A stretch of 64,000 nucleotides of DNA, taken from NCBI GenBank assembly GCA_047605605.1, contig JASGFG010000007.1, forward strand, positions 1-64,000, read 5' to 3'. This stretch comes from JAATGA01 sp047605605. Lineage in GTDB: Bacteria; Pseudomonadota; Alphaproteobacteria; Rhodobacterales; Rhodobacteraceae. Below the pieces are notes generated by a model that saw only the letters and a list, made by a program, of their open reading frames with translations, had not been told where the DNA came from and did no database searches. This document shows positions 49,983-57,880 of this stretch, in pieces. The first letter of the stretch is position 1. Each line of letters starts with the position of its first letter. A program made the translations under genes and the position numbers.

Positions 49983-52172
49983 TCACTTGGTTACCGCCGG
50001 GGCGGAAACCGATGCGGTTTTGTGCAAGAGATCCTCCAGCATGGACCGCTCGACAGCGCTCTGGTCGGCGAGACCCCGCGATTGCGTCAGCAACCCCTCC
50101 GACGGCGCAGAGGGGGGCTCCGCCGCGATCAATCCCGCAGCGCCGCGCCATGGTGCAGGCCCGTCCCTTGCAATCGCGTCCCAGTCGCGGGCACGGATTT
50201 CGGCAAGGGCGCGATCTTCCGCGCGCCCCTCGCGGTCATAGCTTTCCGCGGCCGCAGCATCGTCCCCGATCAATGTCAGGGCGGCGGCCCGCAGGCCTTC
50301 GGCCTCGGGGCCTGACGATCCGGCGAGGGCGCGCAGGGCGCCGCGTCCGTCCACCTCAGCCAGAGCGGCCCGTGCCGACAAAAGCGCGTCCGGTTCAGCC
50401 ATCGCAGCAATCCAGGCTTGCGCGGCCTTTCCCAGCCCCATGTCCACCAGTCGCGCCGCGATCCGGGGTGCAACCTGGGTGGCATCCGGCGAAGGGCCTC
50501 GTGCAACCGCCTGTCGAAGAAGTTCGTCATCGCTTCCCGACCTGGCCAGAACGGACCACAGGCGGGGCGCAATGTCGGGCGCGTCGGACAGGGCCGCAAA
50601 GGCGCCATCGAAATCGCCCGAGGCCGCACGGGCCAGCACCAGCGCCCTCGACAGGCGCAAGGCACTGGCATCGCCGCGGCGTTCGCGCAAAAGCGCCTCG
50701 ACCGCCGTGACCTGCTCTGGCCCCACGGGCAGGCCCTGCGCGACCCGCGCTTCGATCAGGGTTGCCAGACCCTCGGCCATCGAAGGCCCGGGTTCGTCGG
50801 CGACCGCAGCGGATCGAGCCTCTGCCAGTTCGCTCTTACCTGTCGCAAGCGCGATGTTCGCGGCAAGAAGCGCGGTTTCGGCATTGGGCGGGGGTGAAGC
50901 CCGAGCCACCGCCGCCACGACGGCTTCGGCCGCCTCGGTCTTGCCAAGGTCCAGCAAGACCGAGGCCAGCCGCGGACCAAGCCCCTGTCGTAGATGCGCC
51001 GGCAGCGCCGAAAATGCCTGAAGCGCGGCACCGGTTGCGACAGGCTCATCCCGCGGGGGCGGGGAGGTCAGCAGCGCCCAGAGCGCCGCGGGATCGTCGC
51101 AGGCCGCCATTCCCCGGAACGCGGGCGCGGGATCGTGTTCGTCATCGACGATGAACGAAAGGCTGCGCCAGAGCGCCGCATCGGGGGTTTCGATCGGGAA
51201 AGCCGAAAGAAGGCTGCGGGTTTCCGCCCCAAAGCCGAGCGCGAGGAGAAAATGCGCGGCATGCGCGACCGCTTCGGGGTTGGGGCGGTCGAATTCCCCC
51301 GTCAGCCCGTCCATCGCCGGGCCGAACTGCCAGGCGACAGGGCCGTCCGACATCCAGTCCTGAAGGGCAAGCCGATCGGGCGCCGGGCAGTCGTCACCGG
51401 CAGCGGTAAGGGGTGCGCGCGGCTCGGCCCCGATCCGCCCCGGCGAGGCTTCGATACGGATCTGCGTCATGGGAAGGTCGCCCTCACCGCGCGCGGCGCG
51501 GGATCCGGCGGGGAGTTGCAGATCGACTATGCCTTCGCTCGCCCCCCGGCTCAACTGTTGCAGAAGGGCGTCGCGGAGAAGGTCCGCCTTCGATGGCCCA
51601 TCCGTGACCGGCAACTTTGGTGGCTGAGAGTCCGCAGCGCCAGGGGGCGCCCCAGGCCGCAAGGCAAAGCCGGTGCGCGGCTCCTCCGCTCTGGCGGCAA
51701 GCCAGTCATATTCTCTGGTATCCACTGGCGCCGGGCGAGGGCGCGGTCGCAGGGCGGGTCGCGCGGCCAGGGGCAGCATCGGTTGTCCATCGGCATCTTC
51801 TTCGAAGGCGGAGCCCGCAGGGGCCGCGCCGTCGCGGATGTCGATGACGATGATGCCGGGGCGGTATTCGAACGGAATCGCGTAACAGGCACAGCCGATG
51901 CCCAGTCGCAACCTGCCCGTCCGCGGATCGGCCCAGATCGTTGCCAGCCTGTCCTTGCCGATGGGGCGGTAGACTTGCGACAGATCGAAGGTCGCGGGTG
52001 TCGCAAGCGTCAGCTCATACCCCTCGTCCACGCGGGCGAGCTGCCAGGCCTCCGCTGTCGGCAGTTGCAGAGCCAGGCGGGTGAAACCCTCATGCTCGCC
52101 GGTCGTCACCCGGACGGGCTGGGCCAGGGCGGGCGGGGTCAGCAGAACGCTCAGGGCGGCCGCGCGGATCAT
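49983..52172 (-). CDS. Large periplasmic flagellar-cluster protein, MotC-like candidate
   Basis: A 729-residue protein with a signal peptide (MIRAAALSVLLTPPALA, cut before QPVR). It has a beta-rich N-terminal region to about 115 (VRVTTGEHEGFTRLALQLPT, GIIVIDIRDG) that looks AMIN-like, a Pro/Arg-rich linker, and about 400 residues of alanine-rich helical repeats of TPR/SEL-type character. I recognise no named domain. Its start overlaps the motA stop by 4 bp and motE is one gene further up. In rhizobia MotE is the chaperone of the periplasmic motor protein MotC, so a MotC-like or stator-anchoring role is a reasonable guess. Confidence 0.6.
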   Translation of the reverse strand: MIRAAALSVLLTPPALAQPVRVTTGEHEGFTRLALQLPTAEAWQLARVDEGYELTLATPATFDLSQVYRPIGKDRLATIWADPRTGRLRLGIGCACYAIPFEYRPGIIVIDIRDGAAPAGSAFEEDADGQPMLPLAARPALRPRPRPAPVDTREYDWLAARAEEPRTGFALRPGAPPGAADSQPPKLPVTDGPSKADLLRDALLQQLSRGASEGIVDLQLPAGSRAARGEGDLPMTQIRIEASPGRIGAEPRAPLTAAGDDCPAPDRLALQDWMSDGPVAWQFGPAMDGLTGEFDRPNPEAVAHAAHFLLALGFGAETRSLLSAFPIETPDAALWRSLSFIVDDEHDPAPAFRGMAACDDPAALWALLTSPPPRDEPVATGAALQAFSALPAHLRQGLGPRLASVLLDLGKTEAAEAVVAAVARASPPPNAETALLAANIALATGKSELAEARSAAVADEPGPSMAEGLATLIEARVAQGLPVGPEQVTAVEALLRERRGDASALRLSRALVLARAASGDFDGAFAALSDAPDIAPRLWSVLARSGSDDELLRQAVARGPSPDATQVAPRIAARLVDMGLGKAAQAWIAAMAEPDALLSARAALAEVDGRGALRALAGSSGPEAEGLRAAALTLIGDDAAAAESYDREGRAEDRALAEIRARDWDAIARDGPAPWRGAAGLIAAEPPSAPSEGLLTQSRGLADQSAVERSMLEDLLHKTASVSAPAVTK

Positions 52173-53035
52173 GCCGCATCCTTCAGGCCGCGAAGGGCGC
52201 TTTCCACATCCCCAAAGCTGGGGCGGACATGATGAGGGGTATTCTGCCGACCGACCTCGATGCAGATATTGGCCGCGTGCCGATGCAGATTGGCCACCAG
52301 AACCTCGCGGATCAGATGATAGAAGTGGCTGTCCTCCTCGATCACCGTCTTGACGCGCGCGGCGAAGGGCCCGACCAGCCCGTAGGACAGAAAGACCCCC
52401 AGGAATGTTCCGACCAGCGCGCCGCCGATCATCTTGCCCAGCACTTCGGGCGGCTGGTCGATCGAGCCCATCGTCTTGATGACCCCCAGAACCGCGGCGA
52501 CGATGCCGAGCGCAGGAAGCGCATCCGCCATGGATTGCAGCGCATGACTGGAATGGAGCGCATGGTTCTGTGCCGCCTCCATCCGCTTGTCCAGAACCTC
52601 CTCGACCTGATGGGGATCGTCATAGTTCATCGAGGCCGCACGCAGCGTGTCGCAGATCAGGTCGACGGCATCATGATCGGCCAGGGTGCGTGGATACCTC
52701 AGGAAAATCGCCGAAGCCGAGGGAGTTTCGATATGTTCCTCCAGCGCGACGGGATTGGCGCGCGCCAGGCGCACCAGTTCGAACAGCAGGCACAGAAGGT
52801 CGCGATAGTCCTGCGGCTTCCATTGCGGGCCGCGGAATACCTTGCCGATGTCGCGCAGGGTCTGCTTGACCGAAGGCAGGTCGTTCGACACCAGAAAGGC
52901 CCCGATCGCCGCGCCGCCGATCATGATCATCTCGAAGGGCAGGGAATGCAGGATGACCTCGATATGCCCTCCGGCCAGCATGTAGCCGCCAAAGACCATG
53001 ACGAAGATAACCACGATGCCGACGATTCCGAACAT
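52169..53035 (-). CDS. motA: Flagellar motor stator protein MotA
   Basis: A 288-residue protein with four membrane helices. The first is GIVGIVVIFVMVFGGYMLAG and the second LPFEMIMIGGAAIGAFLVSN. The third and fourth (MADALPALGIVAAVLGVIKT and MIGGALVGTFLGVFLSYGLV) form the proton channel with MotB. The large cytoplasmic loop carries charged residues for rotor contact (near 90-105, LVRLARANPVALEEHIE). The partner motB gene is not adjacent and not in this window. ATG 53035 lies 59 bp after motE in the same operon. Confidence 0.97.
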   Translation of the reverse strand: MFGIVGIVVIFVMVFGGYMLAGGHIEVILHSLPFEMIMIGGAAIGAFLVSNDLPSVKQTLRDIGKVFRGPQWKPQDYRDLLCLLFELVRLARANPVALEEHIETPSASAIFLRYPRTLADHDAVDLICDTLRAASMNYDDPHQVEEVLDKRMEAAQNHALHSSHALQSMADALPALGIVAAVLGVIKTMGSIDQPPEVLGKMIGGALVGTFLGVFLSYGLVGPFAARVKTVIEEDSHFYHLIREVLVANLHRHAANICIEVGRQNTPHHVRPSFGDVESALRGLKDAA

Positions 53036-53094
53036 GTCTGCCTTTCCCTGAATTTCCGGGGCGAGCTTCGCAGGGCGGGTTTAACAAAACCTGA

Positions 53095-53661
53095 TCAGTC
53101 CTTTGGCGCGCGCGCATTTCGCCCGGCGATCAGCGCGCTTACGCCATAGGCGGCTTCGGGCGTCATGCCGCCCAGGATCGCCCCTGCCGCCTCGGGACGC
53201 ATCCTGCCAAGGAAACCGGCGGCAAAGTCCGGCGCCATGGTCTGGAAGATCGCCGCCGCCTCGGATGGCTTCATCGCCTCGTAGATCGCGGTCAGGCGGG
53301 TCAGATCCTCTTCGGCCGCGCCTTCGGTATGGGCAATCGTCGCTTTCAAGGCCGATTCGGCGGCGGCCATCTGCTCGATCCGGCGCTTTGCCGCCTGTTC
53401 GGCAAGATCCAGGGCAGCCATCCGTTCCGCCAGTGCAGCCTCGCGCGCGGCGATCTGCGCCCCCTTTTCCGCAAGCGCAGTGGCCACGGCGGCCGGGGGT
53501 TCGGGGCATTGGGCCGGGGGAGGCACGGGCTGGGCCGTATCGGGCACGAGGGCCAGCGCCGCGCCGATCCCCGCCCCCAGCCGCATCGCCCCCGCCGAAG
53601 CCAGAAGCAGCGCCAGGATCACCAGCGCGCCCCGCCCGCCCCGACGGCGACGCCCGCTCAT
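53095..53661 (-). CDS. motE: MotE-family protein (MgtE_N-like domain)
   Basis: A 188-residue protein. A basic start and one membrane or signal helix (GALVILALLLASAGAMRLGA) lead to a proline-rich stretch and a coiled coil (ALAEKGAQIAAREAALAERM). A C-terminal MgtE-N/FliG-like helical module follows (LTRLTAIYEAMKPSEAAAIF, PDFAAGFLGRMRPEAAGAIL). This is the architecture of MotE, in Sinorhizobium a periplasmic chaperone for MotC. Its start overlaps the upstream gene by 4 bp. Confidence 0.82.
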   Translation of the reverse strand: MSGRRRRGGRGALVILALLLASAGAMRLGAGIGAALALVPDTAQPVPPPAQCPEPPAAVATALAEKGAQIAAREAALAERMAALDLAEQAAKRRIEQMAAAESALKATIAHTEGAAEEDLTRLTAIYEAMKPSEAAAIFQTMAPDFAAGFLGRMRPEAAGAILGGMTPEAAYGVSALIAGRNARAPKD

Positions 53662-54032
53662 TCCGCGGCCTCGACCGCAGGGCGTCGTGCGCCACGCCGC
53701 ACGAAACGCAGACGGCGCTCGGGTGTGTCCGCCCCCGGCTCCGCCGCATCCGGCAGATCGTGCATCGAAGCGACCAGAAGTTCCAGTCGCGCCGCCGCCG
53801 TCTCGGCCCTTTCGGTCAGGCCCTGAAGGTGGCTGGCCGCCCCGCCTGCCGTGGTTCGTGCGGCCTCCAGCGCGCGGGTCATGTCGTCGACCTGTGCGGA
53901 AAGCACGGCTATGGCCCCCCCCATTCCGCCTTCCAACGTGGAGAATTTCTTCAGCCGCGCGGCAAGCACGTAGCAATAGATTGCGGCCCCGAAAGCCCCG
54001 GCGCCCAAAAGGAAATCGGCCACGATGTCCAT
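53658..54032 (-). CDS. Membrane-anchored coiled-coil protein of the flagellar cluster, uncharacterised
   Basis: A 124-residue protein with one N-terminal membrane helix (FLLGAGAFGAAIYCYVLAAR). A predicted coiled coil (TLEGGMGGAIAVLSAQVDDM to TERAETAAARLELLVASMHD) and a basic C-terminus follow. Similar small proteins occur between fliL and motE in related clusters (possibly the family labelled DUF6468; from memory, unsure). The orientation would put the coiled coil in the cytosol, where it could meet the MS/C ring. Twelve bases separate it from fliL. Confidence 0.6.
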   Translation of the reverse strand: MDIVADFLLGAGAFGAAIYCYVLAARLKKFSTLEGGMGGAIAVLSAQVDDMTRALEAARTTAGGAASHLQGLTERAETAAARLELLVASMHDLPDAAEPGADTPERRLRFVRRGARRPAVEAAE

Positions 54033-54044
54033 TCGCGTTCCCCG

Positions 54045-54515
54045 TCAGTTCAGCACGAATTCGGTGATCAGAAGGTCGCGCACGCGCCCGTCGCCGACCA
54101 CCAGCTGCACCCTGCGCAGCATCTGCGCGCGAAGCCGGGCCAGCGCGGCCGGATCCTCGATGTCGGCCGTGTCGACCGCCCGCAGATAGCTGTTCAGTAC
54201 GTCCAGAACCCGCGGCTTGAGTGCGGCCACCGCCTCGACCTCGCCATTCCCGACCTCAAGCTGGGCGGCAAAGCGCAGGTGGGCGGCATGTGCGCTTGCA
54301 GGCAGGGTCACGATCAGCGGCTCCAGCGGGACAAAGGCGATTGGCGGGGCCGCGGCATCCTTGGCCATCTTGCCGGACGGGCCGGGAATCATGCCGGTCG
54401 TCGTCGCCCAGAACCCCCCCGCCCCAAGCGCCAGCGCCAGCGCGCCCCCCGCCAGAAGGGGCGTTTTCAACCCTTTGCGCGGGACTTCTGCCCCATTTGC
54501 CACAGCCTCGGCCAT
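54045..54515 (-). CDS. fliL: Flagellar basal-body-associated protein FliL
   Basis: A 156-residue bitopic membrane protein. A cytosolic tail and membrane helix (LLAGGALALALGAGGFWATT) lead to the periplasmic FliL domain: FVPLEPLIVTLPASAHAAHL, RFAAQLEVGNGEVEAVAALK, VLDVLNSYLRAVDTADIEDP and the end VRDLLITEFVLN. FliL rings the stator units and supports torque. It is the first gene of a ten-gene minus-strand operon reaching 45006, divergent from fliF over a short region with a CtrA-like box. Confidence 0.95.
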   Translation of the reverse strand: MAEAVANGAEVPRKGLKTPLLAGGALALALGAGGFWATTTGMIPGPSGKMAKDAAAPPIAFVPLEPLIVTLPASAHAAHLRFAAQLEVGNGEVEAVAALKPRVLDVLNSYLRAVDTADIEDPAALARLRAQMLRRVQLVVGDGRVRDLLITEFVLN

Positions 54516-54560
54516 CGCTTTCCTCCGTTTCCGAACGCGATCAACATAGGGCGGAGGTCA

Positions 54561-54575
54561 CTAACCGATTGTTAA
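54561..54575. promoter_or_regulatory. CtrA-like box CTAA-N7-TTAA between fliL and fliF
   Basis: CTAA (54561-54564) and TTAA (54572-54575) flank CCGATTG, with only one mismatch to the CtrA consensus TTAA-N7-TTAA. It lies mid-way between the divergent fliL and fliF starts, placed to control both the export/motor operon and the MS-ring operon. Confidence 0.65.
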
Positions 54576-54633
54576 GTCCGATCGGCGAATTCTGCGGTCA
54601 CGGGCAGAACGCCCGGTGAACGCGGAGACGGTG

Positions 54634-56205
54634 GTGCAAAGCCCGATTTCACTTTGGCAAAAGCTGGATGTCCGCGGCCGGGCGGTGGTTGCGGCGGCAA
54701 CGGTGGCGATGTTCGTCGCGATCATTGCGCTGGCGCGGATGGGCGGAACGCCACAGATGGCGCTGCTTTATGCGGGCCTCGACCCCGCGGCGGCGGGCGA
54801 GGTCGTCGCCGCGCTGGACCGTCAGGGCGTCACCTACCGGATCGAGGGTGATTCGATCCAGGTTCCGGCCGACAAGCGGGACAGCCTGCGCATGGTTCTG
54901 GCGGCCGAAGGGCTGCCGGCCAATGCGGGCACGGGGTATGAGCTGCTGGACAGCCTTTCGGGGTTTGGCACGACCTCGCAGATGTTCGATGCCGCCTACT
55001 GGCGCGCGAAAGAGGGGGAACTGGCGCGCACGATCCTGTCGAACCCGTCGATCCGCCTTGCCCGCGTCCATATCGCACGGGCGCCTGACCAGCCTTTCGC
55101 CCGCGAGTCGCGGCCTACGGCCAGCGTGACCGTGACTGCGCCCGGCGGACTGTCGCGCGCCCAGGCCAAGGCCTTGAGGCATCTGGTGGCGGCGGCCGTG
55201 GCCGGCATGAAGCCGGAGGATGTGGCGGTGATCGACACCGAATCGGGCCTGGTCGGCGAGGACGAGGGCGGGGCAGAGGTGGCCGGCGGCACCCGCGCCG
55301 CCGAGATCCGCGCCAATGTCGAGCGCCTGCTGGCGGCGCATCTGGGGGCAGGGAAAGCGGCGGTCGAGGTTGCGGTCGATCTGGTCACCGAGCGCGAGGC
55401 CATAACGGAACGGCGGTTCGATCCCCAGGGCCGGGTCGCCGTTTCCTCCGAGACCGAGGCGAAGTCCGGCTCCAGCACCGATCCGGGGGGGGCCGTCACC
55501 GTGGCCTCCAACCTGCCGGACGGCGATGCGAAGGACGGGGCTGCGGGGCAGAGCAAGAACACCGAATCGCGCGAAAGGGTCAATTATCAGGTTTCCGAGA
55601 CGCAGCGCGAGGTCATTCGCGTGCCGGGGTCGATCCGCCGGCTTTCGGTCGCGGTGCTGGTCGACGGACGGCAGGTGACAGGCGACGGCGGGCAGGTCTC
55701 GATCCAGCCGCGCAGCGACGAGGAACTGGGGGCCTTGCGCGAACTCGTGGCATCGGCCGTGGGGCTGGACGAAAGCCGGGGCGACGTTCTGGTGGTGAAG
55801 TCGCTGGCCTTCGAGCCGGGGGCAGAGGCCGGGTCGCTGGCCGACGCGGGCGGGGCCTCTCCGCTTGCGCGGCTTGATCTGATGAGCGTGATCCAGATCG
55901 GGGTTCTGGCCGTTGTGGCGCTGGTTCTGGGCCTTTTCGTCCTGCGGCCGATGCTGATCGGCTCTCGCCGCGCGGGCGAACTTCCCGCACCTTCGACGCC
56001 GCTGGCCTTGCCCCCTGCGGGTCAGGTCCTGACCGGCGAAATCGACGAGGGCGGTGTGGTGCCTACGCTTCATGTCGTGTCCCCCGCCGGGACCGAGGTG
56101 CCGGTCGATCCTGTCGCGCGTCTGCGCCGCCTGATCGAAGAGCGGCAGGCCGAATCGGTCGAAATCCTGCGCGGCTGGATGGAGCATGAGGAGGAGCGCG
56201 GCTGA
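54634..56205 (+). CDS. fliF: Flagellar MS-ring protein FliF
   Basis: A 523-residue ring protein. The first membrane helix is VVAAATVAMFVAIIALARMG. The YscJ/FliF ring-building motifs follow with MALLYAGLDPAAAGEVVAAL, YRIEGDSIQVPADKRDSLRM and EGLPANAGTGYELLDSLSGF. The second helix (VIQIGVLAVVALVLGLFVLR) is near 425. The C-terminal tail LIEERQAESVEILRGWMEHE is the FliG-binding segment. The start is uncertain: GTG 54634 has GGAG with a six-base spacing, while GTG 54616 gives six more residues but no ribosome site. It heads the fliF-fliH-fliN-fliP operon. Confidence 0.95.
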   Translation: MQSPISLWQKLDVRGRAVVAAATVAMFVAIIALARMGGTPQMALLYAGLDPAAAGEVVAALDRQGVTYRIEGDSIQVPADKRDSLRMVLAAEGLPANAGTGYELLDSLSGFGTTSQMFDAAYWRAKEGELARTILSNPSIRLARVHIARAPDQPFARESRPTASVTVTAPGGLSRAQAKALRHLVAAAVAGMKPEDVAVIDTESGLVGEDEGGAEVAGGTRAAEIRANVERLLAAHLGAGKAAVEVAVDLVTEREAITERRFDPQGRVAVSSETEAKSGSSTDPGGAVTVASNLPDGDAKDGAAGQSKNTESRERVNYQVSETQREVIRVPGSIRRLSVAVLVDGRQVTGDGGQVSIQPRSDEELGALRELVASAVGLDESRGDVLVVKSLAFEPGAEAGSLADAGGASPLARLDLMSVIQIGVLAVVALVLGLFVLRPMLIGSRRAGELPAPSTPLALPPAGQVLTGEIDEGGVVPTLHVVSPAGTEVPVDPVARLRRLIEERQAESVEILRGWMEHEEERG

Positions 56206-56825
56206 TGCCCCCGCTGAAGCTGGAGAATTTCAATGCCGAAGGCGGCGAGACGTTGCCCCCGTTGGCGGAGGACCGGCTGGAGGAGGCACGGCTGGCCGCC
56301 TACGAGGCCGGCTATTCCGCCGGCTGGGAAGATGCAACTGCCGCGCAGGCCGGGGATCAGGCCCGGATGGGGGCGGATCTGGCGCGCCATCTTCAATCCC
56401 TGGGCTTCACCTATCAGGAGGCGCGCATCCACATCCTGCGCGCGGTGGAGCCCGTATTGCAGCAGGTCGTGACCCGGCTTCTGCCCGAAATCGCGCGCGA
56501 GGCGATCGCGCCGGTGGTGTCGGAGGCGCTGATGCCGCTGGTTGCCGGGCTGGCCGACACGCCGGTGGAGCTTTTGCTGAATCCGGCCGCCCGTCCCGCG
56601 GTCGAGCCCCGGCTTCAGGCCACGACCGGCCTGCCGATCACCGTGGTCGAGGAGCCGACCCTGGGTGAAGGGCAGGTCTATCTGCGGCTTGGCACGGGGG
56701 CCGAGGCGCGGGTCGATCTGGACCGTGCCGTGGCCCGGATCGCGACGGCGGTTCGCGGCTTTTTCGAACTTTCGCGCGCGCCGCAGGCGGCGGGCGCCCC
56801 AATGGCGGAGCGTGCCCATGGATGA
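56205..56825 (+). CDS. fliH: FliH-like stator of the flagellar export ATPase
   Basis: A 206-residue soluble protein placed between fliF and fliN where FliH belongs. The N-terminus LKLENFNAEGG and RLAAYEAGYSAGWEDATAAQ fits the FliH start, with its Y-x-x-G-Y-x-x-G repeat. A helical dimer region follows, and the C-terminal domain (ATTGLPITVVEEPTLGEGQV, YLRLGTGAEARVDLDRAVAR) resembles that of FliH/HrpE. FliH binds FliI and docks it to FliN and FlhA. The stop of fliF overlaps its start by one base and its own stop overlaps fliN. Confidence 0.8.
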   Translation: MPPLKLENFNAEGGETLPPLAEDRLEEARLAAYEAGYSAGWEDATAAQAGDQARMGADLARHLQSLGFTYQEARIHILRAVEPVLQQVVTRLLPEIAREAIAPVVSEALMPLVAGLADTPVELLLNPAARPAVEPRLQATTGLPITVVEEPTLGEGQVYLRLGTGAEARVDLDRAVARIATAVRGFFELSRAPQAAGAPMAERAHG

Positions 56826-57087
56826 TCTTTCCGATGCCAACCCGTTTTCGCATGTGCCCATCGAGATCACCATCTCGGTCGGCAAGGCGCGCCCGCTGGT
56901 GCGCGACCTGCTGCGTCTGGGCCGCGATGCGGTGTTGACCCTGGATCGCCGTGTCGACGACCCGGTGGAGCTTTATGTCGGCGACCGGCTGATCGCACGG
57001 GGCGAATTGCAGGAGCTGGAGGGGGATCAGTCGGGAACGCTGGCCGTGCGTCTGACCGAAGTCGCCAATCTGCGCGGCGGGTTGTGA
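56818..57087 (+). CDS. fliN: Flagellar motor switch protein FliN
   Basis: An 89-residue C-ring protein with a SpoA domain: HVPIEITISVGKARPLVRDL, GRDAVLTLDRRVDDPVELYV, GDRLIARGELQELEGDQSGT and LAVRLTEVANLRG. The usual FliN core is complete though the N-terminal extension is short. It overlaps fliH by 8 bp and abuts fliP. The other switch proteins FliG and FliM are not in this window. Confidence 0.94.
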   Translation: MDDLSDANPFSHVPIEITISVGKARPLVRDLLRLGRDAVLTLDRRVDDPVELYVGDRLIARGELQELEGDQSGTLAVRLTEVANLRGGL

Positions 57088-57801
57088 ATGCGGGCTGCGC
57101 TGATCCTTCTGCTGCTGCTTGCGGCAGGTCCCGCCGCCGCGCAGGAGTTGACGGTCAACCTAGGCGACAGCGGGTCGCTGGCGGGGCGTTCGATCCAGTT
57201 GATGGCACTGGTGACGGTGCTCAGCCTCGTTCCCGGCCTGGCGGTGATGGTGACGTGCTTTCCCTTCATCGTCACGGTGCTTTCGATCCTGCGGCAGGCG
57301 ATCGGTTTGCAGCAGGCACCGCCGAACATGCTGATCATCACTCTGGCCCTGTTCCTGACCTGGTTTGTGATGGACCCGGTCCTGACCGAAGCCTGGGTCA
57401 AGGGTCTGCAACCTCTCAGCGAGGGGCGGGTCGATCTTCAGACGGCCATCCCCGCGACACTGGCGCCCTTTCGCGCCTTCATGGCCGCGCGGATGGACGC
57501 GGATACGTTCAGCGCGATGCAGGCGTTGCGGCCGGGTGCGGCAGGCGCAGCGGTCGACGCGCCGCTGTCGCTGCTGGTGCCGTCGTTCCTGTTGTCAGAG
57601 ATCCAGCGCGCCTTCGAGATCGGATTCCTGATCTATCTGCCCTTCCTGATCATAGATCTGGTCGTGTCGGCGGTGCTGATGTCGATGGGGATGATGATGG
57701 TTCCGCCGGGCACGGTTGCGCTGCCCTTCAAGCTGGCCTTCTTTGTCGTCGCGGACGGATGGGCGCTGATTTCCGGCGCCTTGGTGCGCAGCTATATGTA
57801 A
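57088..57801 (+). CDS. fliP: Flagellar export apparatus protein FliP
   Basis: A 237-residue gate protein with a cleavable signal peptide (AALILLLLLAAGPAAA before QELTVN), as is usual in FliP. It has LVTVLSLVPGLAVMVTCFPF, the signature IVTVLSILRQAIGLQQAPPN and LFLTWFVMDPVLTEA. LVPSFLLSEIQRAFEIGFLI follows, then DLVVSAVLMSMGMMMVPPGT and PFKLAFFVVADGW. It forms the export-gate core with FliQ and FliR. The flagellar cluster ends here. Confidence 0.97.
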   Translation: MRAALILLLLLAAGPAAAQELTVNLGDSGSLAGRSIQLMALVTVLSLVPGLAVMVTCFPFIVTVLSILRQAIGLQQAPPNMLIITLALFLTWFVMDPVLTEAWVKGLQPLSEGRVDLQTAIPATLAPFRAFMAARMDADTFSAMQALRPGAAGAAVDAPLSLLVPSFLLSEIQRAFEIGFLIYLPFLIIDLVVSAVLMSMGMMMVPPGTVALPFKLAFFVVADGWALISGALVRSYM

Positions 57802-57880
57802 GGACTACGCATCCCCGCCGGCCCCGGTGGACAAACCGGCCCGGCCCGACGATCCTGCCCGGGGGGCTTCCGGGGGGGAA

